From Bdellovibrionales bacterium (GTDB lineage Bacteria > Bdellovibrionota > Bacteriovoracia > Bacteriovoracales > Bacteriovoracaceae): a DNA stretch of 10,433 nt. Under the pieces are notes generated by a model. It did not search any database. It had not been told where the DNA came from and saw only the letters and a list, made by a program, of their open reading frames with translations. The DNA lies in NCBI GenBank assembly GCA_005791855.1, contig SXUH01000387.1:1-10433 (forward strand). Reading direction: 5' to 3'. Positions 1 to 7,307 of this stretch are shown here, piece by piece; the first letter of the stretch is position 1, and each line of letters opens with the position of its first letter. A program made the translations under genes and the position numbers.

Positions 1-152
1 CCGTCGCCCTCGGGCATCCCCTCGGGGCCACGGGCCTCAAGATCACGCTCACCCTGGCCCGCCAGCTCCGGCACTTCGGCAAGAGCTACGGCGTCTCCTC
101 CGCCTGCATCGGCGGCGGACAGGGGATCGCCTTACTCCTGAGGACCGCATGA
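1..152 (+). CDS. Thiolase family protein (acetyl-CoA acetyltransferase-like), C-terminal fragment
   Basis: Only the last 49 codons are present; the reading frame enters at base 3 and ends at TGA 150-152. The fragment holds the two C-terminal signatures of thiolases: GHPLGATG, containing the active-site histidine, and CIGGGQGIA, containing the cysteine that acts as general base. Thiolases cleave or form 3-ketoacyl-CoA in fatty-acid breakdown, ketone-body or polyhydroxyalkanoate pathways in the cytoplasm; this fragment cannot tell a degradative (FadA-like) from a biosynthetic enzyme. The stop codon overlaps the start of the next gene in an ATGA arrangement, so the two are probably co-transcribed and translationally coupled. 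Codon use is strongly G/C-ending, like the downstream gene. The family call is firm and the exact substrate is unknown. Confidence 0.93.
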   Translation, partial: VALGHPLGATGLKITLTLARQLRHFGKSYGVSSACIGGGQGIALLLRTA

Positions 153-1450
153 AGATCATCAAGAACGACTACGAAGCCTTCAAGACCTGGCTCGACCTGG
201 ACATCAACTCGATCGCCTGGGAGGGCCGGTACGCGGAATCCTTCAACGACTTCTGGCTCTCCTTCTTCCGCATCGACATCGAACCCCAGGAGCTGAGCCA
301 GCGCTTCACCTACGCCAAGAAGATCGCCCGGTCGGGCCCCCTCATCTCCTGGCTCAACTGGCTCTTCGAGAAGTTCCTCGCCTTCTCCTTCGTCTCCCAG
401 GGGAAGTCGGTCCGCGAGATCGCCTTCATCTACGACCTACCGGAGAAGTACATCTCCACGGTCCTCCGGGACCACCTGATCCAGGTCTACCCGGCCTTCG
501 AGGACCTGATCAACGAAAACTTCCAGATCAGCAACGTGAGTTCGAAGAACCTCTTCCTGAAGTTCGCCGACCTCGAGCCCATCCTCGGCTCCGAGGCCAA
601 GGACAAGGGGACCTTCGAATCCGACATCCTCGCCCACATGGAGGTCACCCTCTACCCGGACTGGTCCAACCTGGTGCGCGAGCTCCAGAAGGACATCCTC
701 TCCATCAAGATCGACTTCAAGAACTTCAAGCGGAACATCTCCCTCAAGAAGCAGCTCCGCTTCTTCCGGGAAGTCCTCATCCTCCTCGTGATCCTCGCGG
801 GCATCGTCTTCCTCCTCAAGAACTCGAACAAGTGGTACGAGGAGTACCTGGTGAACAAGATCACGCTCTTCGAGCCCAACTTCTTCTGGCTCGACAAGTC
901 CCTGTCCTACCAGGAGCAGGACCTCCTGGCGAAGAACCAGATCGACCTGACCAACAAGGAGCTCGACGAGCTCGAGAAGATCGAGGCCCAGCAGGTCTTC
1001 ACCGACGAGCAGTCGAAGAGCCGCTTCGACCCGGAGTCCGACGTCGTGGTCCTGGACTCGGTGAACGAGGTCCCGAAGAGCTTCGGCGAGGCCGAGACCG
1101 AGCAGTCGGAGTACGAGGAGAACAAGAAGGGCGGCTACCGCGACAGCTCCTACGCGTCCTCCAACAAGAAGGCCTACCGGATCCTCATGGCCTCGGTGGA
1201 ACCCGTCGCCATCCGGACGAGCATCCTCCCGCTCATGAAGAAGTACGGCATCTCCCAGGTCGACAACGTCAAGCCCGGGACCCAGATCCCCGGGGGCCTC
1301 TACTTCAACCTCATGGTCCCGTCGAAGAACCTCAAGGAGTTCATGACGAAGGTCTCCACGCTCAGCGAAGCCACCATCTTCGAGAGCCGGTCGGAGGGGA
1401 GGGACCAGGCCGGGAAGAACCGGGTCTTCATCTGGATCAAGTCGATCTAA
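149..1450 (+). CDS. Single-pass membrane protein with N-terminal HTH-like segment and C-terminal exported domain, function unknown
   Basis: I do not recognise a characterised family. The 433-residue product has a predicted cytoplasmic N-terminal part (1-208), one membrane helix at about 209-223 flanked on its N side by basic residues (consistent with N-in), an acidic, probably disordered linker (about 255-345) and a compact C-terminal domain (about 347-433) of alternating helix and strand character. Residues 86-108 read like a helix-turn-helix: SVREIA, a turn around DLPEKY, then ISTVL, similar in spacing to sigma region 4-type helices. This suggests, but does not prove, a membrane-tethered regulator. 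The start is chosen because its ATG overlaps the thiolase stop (ATGA) and TGAGGA lies at 139-144. The gene converges with the minus-strand gene ending at 1460, leaving 9 bp between stops. Codons are almost all G/C-ending. Confidence 0.8.
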   Translation: MKIIKNDYEAFKTWLDLDINSIAWEGRYAESFNDFWLSFFRIDIEPQELSQRFTYAKKIARSGPLISWLNWLFEKFLAFSFVSQGKSVREIAFIYDLPEKYISTVLRDHLIQVYPAFEDLINENFQISNVSSKNLFLKFADLEPILGSEAKDKGTFESDILAHMEVTLYPDWSNLVRELQKDILSIKIDFKNFKRNISLKKQLRFFREVLILLVILAGIVFLLKNSNKWYEEYLVNKITLFEPNFFWLDKSLSYQEQDLLAKNQIDLTNKELDELEKIEAQQVFTDEQSKSRFDPESDVVVLDSVNEVPKSFGEAETEQSEYEENKKGGYRDSSYASSNKKAYRILMASVEPVAIRTSILPLMKKYGISQVDNVKPGTQIPGGLYFNLMVPSKNLKEFMTKVSTLSEATIFESRSEGRDQAGKNRVFIWIKSI

Positions 1451-1459
1451 CCGGTTAGG

Positions 1460-3235
1460 CTAGTCCTTCTTCCCGAGGATCCCGTCGAGCATGCCGACGT
1501 CTACGATCTCACTGTCTTTCGTCGAGATCCCGCCCTCGTCGGGTTTGATGCTTCCCTCGAGGTTGGCGAAGACGGACTTGTCGATGGACTTGTTCGCCTC
1601 GAGGCTCTGCTGTTCCTTCTTCCAGGCCTGGACGTTCCGTCCCTCTTCGCCCTTCTTCTTGCTCCCGGCTTCGGTCTTCGTGATCCGGATGTAGCTGGTG
1701 ATGATGTTGTTGAAGAGGATGACCTGTCCGAGCCGGGCGCGCTCGTCCCTGGAGACCTCCGCGTTGACGGTGATCGCCTTCTTCTTGTCGGCATCGGTTT
1801 CCTTCGAGCTCATCTGCCGGCTCCCGACCTTGCTCCTCAGGGCGTCCATGGTGGCCTTCTTCTTGGCCTCGAAGGAATTCGCGATGGCCTCCTCGAGCTT
1901 CTTCCCGGAGGCGTCGTTGGTCATGATCTCCGGGTCGTTCAGGATGTCGTAGTAGCCGTTGGCCTCGAGGTACTCCTTGAGCCCCTTCTTCCCGTTCTTC
2001 ACCATCTCCCGGACCCGCGCGAGCTCGACTTCCTTCTTCATCGCCATCTGGAGCTGGTAGTTGTGCTTGACCTTCTCCAGGTCGTCGCCGATGGAGAGGA
2101 AATCTTCGCAGTCCGAGAGCTCGGGCTGCTTCGCGCACTTTTCTCTCTTCTCCTCGAGCTGCTCGTCCTTCGAGAACCCGCCCTCGACCACGTCCTTGGA
2201 CGTGTAGGAGGTGAGGTTGAAGATCGACTCGTCTTCCGTCGAGTCCTTCCCGTAGAACTTCGGAGCCACTCCTCCGCCGAGGGCCACGGCCACGGACTCC
2301 TTACTCATCTCATCGAAGTCCTCGGAAACCTTCTGGGAGTCGGCGAGGGCCTTCTTGATCTCCCGGAGCTTATTCAGCGTGAGGCACGCGTTCGCACCTT
2401 TGGAGTCCGACCCCGTCGGATTCTTCGCCACGCTCTCTTCGTACACCTTGCAGAGCGGGGCGATGTTCTGCGAACAGTAGCCGAAGAAGTTCTCGAAGCT
2501 ATCCACCTTCTTGCCCGCTCCCTGGATGCTCTCGAAGATGTTCCGGTAGATGTCTTCCTTCGAGGTCGCGGCCTGGAAGTTCCCGAAGGGCCCGCCCGAC
2601 GGAACGTCCGTCAGCTGGCCGATGGGGTAGTCCGTGCGCGCCCAGTGAGTCGCGAAGTCCTTGGCGTCCTTCGCGGTGGGATCCGTGTTCCGGAAGCTCT
2701 CGAAGCAGAACCGCGAGATCTCCATCAACGCGTTCTTCCCCAGCTGCGTCTTGTAGAGCTGGATGAACACCTTCTGGTCCACGAGCTTCCGGTTCTTGAA
2801 GTCCATGGAGTTCATGAGCTTCGTGCGGTCCCGCTCCTCGAGGTCCACGCCGGTCAGGGACTTGTACATCTTATTGCTGAGGTAGTTCTGGATGTCGTTG
2901 ACGTTCTTACTCGGAATGAGGCCATAGCTCTCGAGCCGCAGGCTCTCGGCCAGCTTCTTCAGCGCCTCCGGGTCCCGCTGCTTGCTCATCTCCGTCTTGA
3001 AGCAGGCCTGCGCATCCGCGACCTTACTTTCCCTCGTGCCCGGGGAGTCCTTATCGCTGAACTTCGCCTTCTCTTTGCACTTATTGAACTCCGCCGTCCC
3101 CTCGAGCATCCCCTGGACCTCGAAGTCCTTCACGATCGAGATCGCCTTCTTCCCGTACTCCTTCGTGTCCATCTCCTGAACCTGGGCGAGCACGTAGGAA
3201 GGTACCAAAACCAGAGATAAAATTAGGTGTTTCAT
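1460..3235 (-). CDS. Exported, cysteine-containing hypothetical protein
   Basis: The 591-residue product begins with a short Sec signal peptide: MKH, a hydrophobic core over about residues 4-13, and a likely signal peptidase I site after VLA (about residue 17). No lipobox cysteine follows, so a soluble periplasmic or secreted protein is more likely than a lipoprotein. The mature part is rich in Lys, Glu and Ala, mostly helical in appearance, with charged heptad-like stretches in the C-terminal half. It has eight cysteines, an even number that would fit disulfide bonds in the periplasm. I see no catalytic or binding motif and do not recognise the family. It lies 75 bp downstream of the four-helix membrane protein gene on the same strand; a possible promoter sits in that gap, so it may be transcribed alone. 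Its first codons are AT-rich and the body is strongly G/C-ending. Confidence 0.8.
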   Translation of the reverse strand: MKHLILSLVLVPSYVLAQVQEMDTKEYGKKAISIVKDFEVQGMLEGTAEFNKCKEKAKFSDKDSPGTRESKVADAQACFKTEMSKQRDPEALKKLAESLRLESYGLIPSKNVNDIQNYLSNKMYKSLTGVDLEERDRTKLMNSMDFKNRKLVDQKVFIQLYKTQLGKNALMEISRFCFESFRNTDPTAKDAKDFATHWARTDYPIGQLTDVPSGGPFGNFQAATSKEDIYRNIFESIQGAGKKVDSFENFFGYCSQNIAPLCKVYEESVAKNPTGSDSKGANACLTLNKLREIKKALADSQKVSEDFDEMSKESVAVALGGGVAPKFYGKDSTEDESIFNLTSYTSKDVVEGGFSKDEQLEEKREKCAKQPELSDCEDFLSIGDDLEKVKHNYQLQMAMKKEVELARVREMVKNGKKGLKEYLEANGYYDILNDPEIMTNDASGKKLEEAIANSFEAKKKATMDALRSKVGSRQMSSKETDADKKKAITVNAEVSRDERARLGQVILFNNIITSYIRITKTEAGSKKKGEEGRNVQAWKKEQQSLEANKSIDKSVFANLEGSIKPDEGGISTKDSEIVDVGMLDGILGKKD

Positions 3236-3274
3236 ATGCCTATTTTATCGGAAGAAAGGCCCCCCAGACTTACT

Positions 3275-3301
3275 ACTATAGTGAACTGCCTAGAGTTTCA
3301 A
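3275..3301 (-). promoter_or_regulatory. Possible sigma70-type promoter for the exported protein gene
   Basis: On the minus strand, TTGAAA (3296-3301) is followed after 15 bases by TATAGT (3275-3280), about 40 bases before the start codon at 3235. The boxes are good but the spacer is shorter than the preferred 17 bases. It lies in an AT-rich 75-bp gap between two minus-strand genes. Confidence 0.3.
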
Positions 3302-3310
3302 TAAAATCAA

Positions 3311-3856
3311 CTACATAGCATCTCTAGAAATACCGAATAACCCCTTCATTTCACCCAACAAAACATGGCTTTTCCCGAGGTAGTACCACTGCCTCACAAA
3401 CCCGATCAGCATGGCCGCGATGAACCCGTACGCCACTCCCGAGTGGACGATCTTCCTCACCAGTCCCGTGTCGTGGGCTCCCCCCAGCAGGAAGGCGATG
3501 GTCCCGAGGACGAGCATGAGGATGGTCCAGGGGATGGTCTGACGTTTAGAGAGCTGTGACTCGTGGACGTAGCGCCCGACCTTCTTCTTGTACGGCTCGA
3601 GGTCCGCGGGCGGATCATCGAAGAGCTCGCTCAGGTTGTCCGGGCTGTTCAGCGCGCCCCAAACGTTCTCCACCAAGCGGGCCACGCCGATGAAGTAGAA
3701 CATGACGAACGCCTGGATGAAGATGACGTACATGAAGGTTGGAATAGAAAGCTGGATGTGGCCGAAGTTGATGTCGATCCACCCGAGGGCGACGAACGCC
3801 GTGAGCGCGATCCCCACGACCATGACCAGTAATAAAAATCTTAGAAGATGGGCCAT
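3311..3856 (-). CDS. Four-helix integral membrane protein, function unknown, divergent from the bc-complex locus
   Basis: The 181-residue product has four predicted membrane helices at about residues 7-27, 39-61, 108-125 and 137-157. A polar, acidic and basic loop (about 63-106) separates the two pairs. Histidines occur near the membrane boundary (His128, His138), which could matter if it bound a cofactor, but I see no known haem or metal motif. I do not recognise the family. It is divergently transcribed from the HEAT-repeat gene across 73 bp, beside the quinol-oxidising complex genes, so an accessory role is possible by position only. GGAAG lies four bases before the start codon. The first nine codons and roughly the last 20 are AT-rich, whereas the middle uses almost only G/C-ending codons. 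Confidence 0.8.
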   Translation of the reverse strand: MAHLLRFLLLVMVVGIALTAFVALGWIDINFGHIQLSIPTFMYVIFIQAFVMFYFIGVARLVENVWGALNSPDNLSELFDDPPADLEPYKKKVGRYVHESQLSKRQTIPWTILMLVLGTIAFLLGGAHDTGLVRKIVHSGVAYGFIAAMLIGFVRQWYYLGKSHVLLGEMKGLFGISRDAM

Positions 3857-3929
3857 TGGACTTCCAATTTGAGTATGATTTTGTTAATTTCCCCCGTATT
3901 TACCGCCTTTTTCATCAGAAGGAAATCAA

Positions 3930-4802
3930 ATGTCCGAGCCCAAGAGCAATAATGCTCCTGCAAAGAAGATGCTGGAAAGCTCTCCGATGTCCGGGATCGC
4001 CGTTCCCATCGCCATCGTCCTCGTGGGTGCCCTGATCATCTTCGGCGTCACCAAGATGCTTTCCTCCGGGAAGAACCACCGGGACCTCATCGAGGAGATG
4101 AACTCGAAGACCTTCGGCAACCGCTGGGTAGCGGCCTACGAGCTCTCGAAGTTTCTAGCTTCTGATAAAATTCCAAAAGAGGACATGCCTTGGGTGATTG
4201 AAAATCTCTCCAAGGTCTACCAAGAATCTGTGGATGCCCGCACAAGAAATTTTGTTGTGTTGGCACTCGGCAGCTTAAATAACGCTCTAGCTTTGCCTGT
4301 CCTTAACACGGCCCTGGATGACCAAGATCCCCAGGTTAAATTTAACGCTGTAGTATCGTTAGGTCGGATGAATAAAACTTCTGATATTAAATGGGAAAAT
4401 ATTGAAGCGATGCTCCAGCAAGACGTTGACCCAGGTTTGAAGCAGGTAGCTATTCTCACCATGGCAGCACACGCTCGTCCAAATACTGAAGAAAAGGCGC
4501 TTCCTTTGCTCAACAATTCAGATCGTACTGTTCGGTACTCTGCAGCAACAGCCCTGATCCAATTCAAAAACAAAGAAGCCATTCCAGTTCTGGAAGAGAT
4601 TCTTAATCTCAGATACGACGTTGCAAAAGCTGGCGAGCTCAACGGCGCTCAGGTTGAAGGCCTGAAAACCAACGTTCTTGAAAATATCGAGAAATCCAAA
4701 TGGAATGATTTGGTCGGCATCATCCAGAAAGTCGAGGAAACGGACAGCAATATCCGTGTCGCAACAAAAGCAAAACAGGTACTAAAGTTATTGAAAATTT
4801 AG
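3930..4802 (+). CDS. Membrane-anchored HEAT-repeat protein
   Basis: The 290-residue product has a short polar N-terminus, one membrane helix at about 23-41, then a helical-repeat domain. HEAT-like units are visible at about 100-150 (RNFVVLALGSL then a helix ending VLNTALDD; VKFNAVVSLGRM) and about 170-230 (VRYSAATALIQF then AIPVLEEIL), the pattern of PBS-lyase-type HEAT repeats. Such repeats usually bind other proteins, so I infer a scaffold or assembly role. The start has AGAAGGA (3917-3923) six bases upstream. It lies 91 bp before the Rieske gene on the same strand and may be part of the same locus, although a hairpin sits between them. Codon use changes abruptly at about codon 75 (base 4152): the first 74 codons are nearly all G/C-ending, the remainder is mixed and much more AT-rich. 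Confidence 0.85.
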   Translation: MSEPKSNNAPAKKMLESSPMSGIAVPIAIVLVGALIIFGVTKMLSSGKNHRDLIEEMNSKTFGNRWVAAYELSKFLASDKIPKEDMPWVIENLSKVYQESVDARTRNFVVLALGSLNNALALPVLNTALDDQDPQVKFNAVVSLGRMNKTSDIKWENIEAMLQQDVDPGLKQVAILTMAAHARPNTEEKALPLLNNSDRTVRYSAATALIQFKNKEAIPVLEEILNLRYDVAKAGELNGAQVEGLKTNVLENIEKSKWNDLVGIIQKVEETDSNIRVATKAKQVLKLLKI

Positions 4803-4816
4803 AAGTTTGCACCCAT

Positions 4817-4843
4817 AATGGGGTTCAAACCTTAAGCCCCATT
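4817..4843 (+). terminator. Hairpin between the HEAT-repeat and Rieske genes, possible weak terminator or attenuator
   Basis: AATGGGG (4817-4823) pairs perfectly with CCCCATT (4837-4843) around a 13-base loop. The following bases are not a proper T tract, so termination would be weak. A second small hairpin (GCCAAA at 4850-4855 with TTTGGC at 4858-4863) follows, although its two-base loop would force the inner pairs open. Together they could separate the expression of the HEAT gene from the bc genes. The 91-bp gap is AT-rich; I could not identify a convincing -35/-10 pair in it. Confidence 0.35.
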
Positions 4844-4893
4844 TGTAGCGCCAAATTTTTGGCCCTGACTTATATATTTCCGGAGAATCACTC

Positions 4894-5397
4894 ATGAGTG
4901 AAGAGGCAAAAACCAGTCTTAACCGCCGCGAGTTCTTTAGTTTCCTTGCCGTCGGTTGGATCACTTTCGGAGCTGCGACCGCAGGGTTGGCGAGTCTAGT
5001 CTTTAGATTTCTTTACCCGAACGTCGTCTTCGAGCCTGCGATGGACTTCATCGCTGGTTTTCCCGACGACTACCCCGAGGGAGTCGACGAACGTTGGAAG
5101 AACGGTTTCGGGGTGTGGATCTACAAGAAAGATGGCCGCCTCGTAGCGATGTCAAACATCTGCACCCACCTCGGCTGCATCCCGACCTGGCTCCCGGCGG
5201 AGAGTAAGTTCAAGTGTCCGTGCCACGGATCCGGGTACTACCCGAACGGGATCAACTTCGAAGGCCCGGCTCCACGCCCACTAGAGAGATTCAAAATTTC
5301 CCGAGACGCCGAAGGGAAGATCATCGTCGATAAAACAAAAGTGTTCCGTTACGAAAAAGGTGAGTGGAACAACACCGACGCATTCATCGAAGTATAG
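4894..5397 (+). CDS. Rieske 2Fe-2S iron-sulfur protein of a cytochrome bc complex
   Basis: This subunit takes one electron from quinol at the Qo site and passes it to the c-type cytochrome subunit. The two cluster motifs are intact: CTHLGC (Cys90, His92, Cys95) and CPCHGSG (Cys108, Cys110, His111). By family knowledge Cys90, His92, Cys108 and His111 bind the cluster, and Cys95-Cys110 forms the disulfide. A GPAPRPL segment follows, as usual in Rieske domains. The N-terminus has NRREFFSFLAVG followed by a membrane helix (about 17-40), a twin-arginine-like signal anchor, expected because Rieske proteins are exported folded. At 167 residues it is a normal length. GGAG at 4882-4885 sits eight bases before the ATG. 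The next gene starts nine bases after the stop. The first about 40 codons are more AT-rich than the middle of the gene. Confidence 0.96.
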   Translation: MSEEAKTSLNRREFFSFLAVGWITFGAATAGLASLVFRFLYPNVVFEPAMDFIAGFPDDYPEGVDERWKNGFGVWIYKKDGRLVAMSNICTHLGCIPTWLPAESKFKCPCHGSGYYPNGINFEGPAPRPLERFKISRDAEGKIIVDKTKVFRYEKGEWNNTDAFIEV

Positions 5398-5406
5398 AGG
5401 AAACAT

Positions 5407-6186
5407 ATGTCAGAAGGTTTTGCGAAAAAAGTTGCCAACACACAAGTCTGGAAAGCCATCTTCCGCCACGGTCCCCCGAACAACGCCCGGAACAGAGCGG
5501 CCGTCGTCGCCGGGAACGTCTTCCTCCACCTGCATCCGATCAAGCTGAAGAAGTCCGGCGTCCAGCTCGGCTACACTTGGTGCATGGGTGGCCTCACGTT
5601 CTTCGTGTTCCTCGCCCTCACCGTCACCGGCGTCCTCCTCATGTTCTACTACCGTCCGACCGCTGAGTACGCGTTCACCGACATCATCGGTCTGCGCGAG
5701 CACGTGCCCCTCGGGATCATGCGCGAGCTCCACCGCTGGGGCGCTCACTTGATGGTGATCACCGTGTGGATCCACATGTTCCGCGTGTTCATGACCGGTT
5801 CCTACAAGCCACCTCGCGAGTTCAACTGGGGCGTCGGCGTGATCCTCCTCGTGCTCACCCTCCTCCTTTCCTTCACCGGCTACCTCCTCCCGTGGGACCA
5901 GCTCGCCATCTGGGCGATCACCGTGGGATCGAACATGGCGAAGGCCACCCCGTTCCTCGGAAACGGTGGCCCCGGTGCGGCCCTTGCGAAGATCGGCGAT
6001 TTCGTCATGGTTTCTGATAAAAACGACGTACGTTTCCAGCTTCTTGGTGGCCGGTTCGTTGGCGAGGCAGCTCTGCTTCGCTTCTACATCCTCCACTGCG
6101 TATTCATCCCACTGGTCGTTGCGATCCTGATCGCAGTGCACTTCTGGCGTGTTCGTAAAGACGGCGGAATCTCGGCTCCACTTTAG
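5407..6186 (+). CDS. Cytochrome b6-like N-terminal cytochrome b subunit
   Basis: This 259-residue subunit carries the two b haems that move electrons across the membrane. The haem ligands are clear: His109 and His123 in helix B (HRWGAH to WIHMFRVF) and His230 and His245 in helix D. The 15-residue step in helix D is the b6-type spacing rather than the 14 of mitochondrial-type cytochrome b. GYLLPWDQ (158-165) matches the b6 Qo-side motif, and the end GISAPL resembles b6. Cys59 in WCMGGLT aligns with the b6 cysteine that binds haem c_n (c_i) covalently. Between helices C and D (about 174-222) there is a loop longer than I expect for plant-type b6. AGAGG at 5396-5400 overlaps the Rieske stop and serves as ribosome binding site. 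The split from the C-terminal half is natural, as in b6f-type complexes. Confidence 0.95.
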   Translation: MSEGFAKKVANTQVWKAIFRHGPPNNARNRAAVVAGNVFLHLHPIKLKKSGVQLGYTWCMGGLTFFVFLALTVTGVLLMFYYRPTAEYAFTDIIGLREHVPLGIMRELHRWGAHLMVITVWIHMFRVFMTGSYKPPREFNWGVGVILLVLTLLLSFTGYLLPWDQLAIWAITVGSNMAKATPFLGNGGPGAALAKIGDFVMVSDKNDVRFQLLGGRFVGEAALLRFYILHCVFIPLVVAILIAVHFWRVRKDGGISAPL

Positions 6187-6204
6187 GAAGGACAAGGGAA
6201 AAAT

Positions 6205-7281
6205 ATGATTAAGGAAGCGATTAACTTTCTTTCCTCGCCTGTGTACTCATTCACGGGCTTTCTCGTTTTATTCTGGATCGCGCTCAAGCGCATCGACATC
6301 GTGGGAACGAAGAAGTTCGGCTGGGCCCTCCTCATCGGGACCCTCCTCATCTTCGGCTGGATGGTCGCGGATCCAATCTTCTTCTCCATCATCTCGCTTC
6401 CGGATAACATCCCGATCATCATCCTGAACGCCCTCGTGTTCTGGTCCACCTGGTTCGCCCTCTACAAGGGAAACCAGAACGACATCCGCATCGCCGCCGG
6501 CGAGCCGCCGATCGAAGGAACGCCGGAGAACCGGGAGAAGGTCTGGGCCTGGCCTAACCTCGTCTACACCGAACTCTTCTGCGGAATCCTCTGTACGATC
6601 TTCCTCGTGGTCTGGGCGATCTTCTTCAAAGCCCCTCTCGAAGAACCAGCCAACCCGACCTGGGCACCGAACCCGGCGAAGGCCCCCTGGTACTTCCTTG
6701 GCCTCCAGGAAATGCTCGTGTACTTCGACCCGTGGATGGCCGGTGTGGTCCTCCCTGGGCTGATCCTCGTGGGCCTCATCGCCCTCCCGTTCATCGACAT
6801 GAACCCGAAAGGAAACGGCTACTACACGTTTAAAGAACGGAAGTTCGCGATCACCGCGTTCCTCTTCGGCTGGCTCGCTCTCTGGGTGTTCCTCATCCAG
6901 GTCGGAACGTTCCTCCGGGGCCCGAACTGGACGTTCTACGGACCATTCGAGTACTGGGACGCCCATAAAGTCGTCGCCGAGAACAACATCAACCTCTCGG
7001 AGATCATCTGGATCAAGCTCTTCAACGTCGGGCTCCCGAAGAACATTCTCCTCAGGGAGATCTTCGGCCTGATCGCGACCTTCGCCTACATGGTCGGGAT
7101 CGTCCCCCTCATCACGAAGAAGTGGGGCCACCGGTACCTGAAGAGCCTCGGGGCGATCCGCTACTACATCCTAATCTTCCTGCTCCTGAGCATGATGAGC
7201 CTCCCGATCAAGATGTATCTCCGATGGTTCTTCAACTTGAAGTACATTCTGGCCATGCCGGAATTCGAATTAAACCTCTAA
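6205..7281 (+). CDS. Extended subunit IV-like C-terminal cytochrome b subunit
   Basis: This is the C-terminal half of the split cytochrome b, forming the other side of the Qo pocket. The core is recognisable from about residue 113: WAWPNLVYTE and a helix (about 119-140), then KAPWYFLGLQEML (159-171) at the position of the PEWY motif, and two further helices (about 175-196, 212-232), followed by FLRGPNW. Here the motif reads APWY (160-163), so the glutamate is replaced by proline. Typical subunit IV is about 160 residues; this protein has 358. The excess is about 110 N-terminal residues with three predicted helices (12-28, 38-56, 69-87) and a C-terminal extension with two helices (about 287-306, 320-340). 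AAGGG (6194-6198) precedes the start, 18 bp after the b6-like gene. The interior is G/C-ending; the ends are more AT-rich. Confidence 0.92.
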   Translation: MIKEAINFLSSPVYSFTGFLVLFWIALKRIDIVGTKKFGWALLIGTLLIFGWMVADPIFFSIISLPDNIPIIILNALVFWSTWFALYKGNQNDIRIAAGEPPIEGTPENREKVWAWPNLVYTELFCGILCTIFLVVWAIFFKAPLEEPANPTWAPNPAKAPWYFLGLQEMLVYFDPWMAGVVLPGLILVGLIALPFIDMNPKGNGYYTFKERKFAITAFLFGWLALWVFLIQVGTFLRGPNWTFYGPFEYWDAHKVVAENNINLSEIIWIKLFNVGLPKNILLREIFGLIATFAYMVGIVPLITKKWGHRYLKSLGAIRYYILIFLLLSMMSLPIKMYLRWFFNLKYILAMPEFELNL

Positions 7282-7307
7282 TCGATTTTTAGATAAGGCA
7301 GCGATCA

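Noticed and set aside
832..1458. A 208-codon plus-strand frame overlapping the 433-residue gene
   Set aside because: The product is mainly Arg, Gly, Pro and Glu, typical of a shifted reading of GC-rich coding DNA, with no supporting ribosome binding site or motif.
1447..1458. Perfect 12-base palindrome CTAACCGGTTAG between the convergent stops
   Set aside because: Without a loop it makes at most a four-pair stem and has no T tract, so I do not call it a terminator; one such palindrome can occur by chance.
2063..3220. A 385-codon open frame on the plus strand opposite the exported-protein gene
   Set aside because: Its product is Leu/Arg/Val-rich with no domain, and it is the mirror of the minus-strand gene, whose signal peptide and coherent sequence are convincing. 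G/C-ending codon bias removes stops from the opposite strand.
3857..3929. TATGAT at 3874-3879 as the -10 box of a promoter for the HEAT-repeat gene
   Set aside because: The nearest -35-like element (TTGGAC at 3856-3861) is only 12 bases away, too close; the divergent gap must hold promoters but I cannot place them.
6184..6207. Gap between the two cytochrome b parts read as a frameshift that splits one gene
   Set aside because: Both parts have their own ribosome binding site and clean ends, and the break falls where b6 and subunit IV are naturally separate genes.
6268..7131. Long minus-strand frame opposite the subunit IV-like gene
   Set aside because: Extremely Asp/Glu/Arg-rich translation, antisense to a clear membrane protein.
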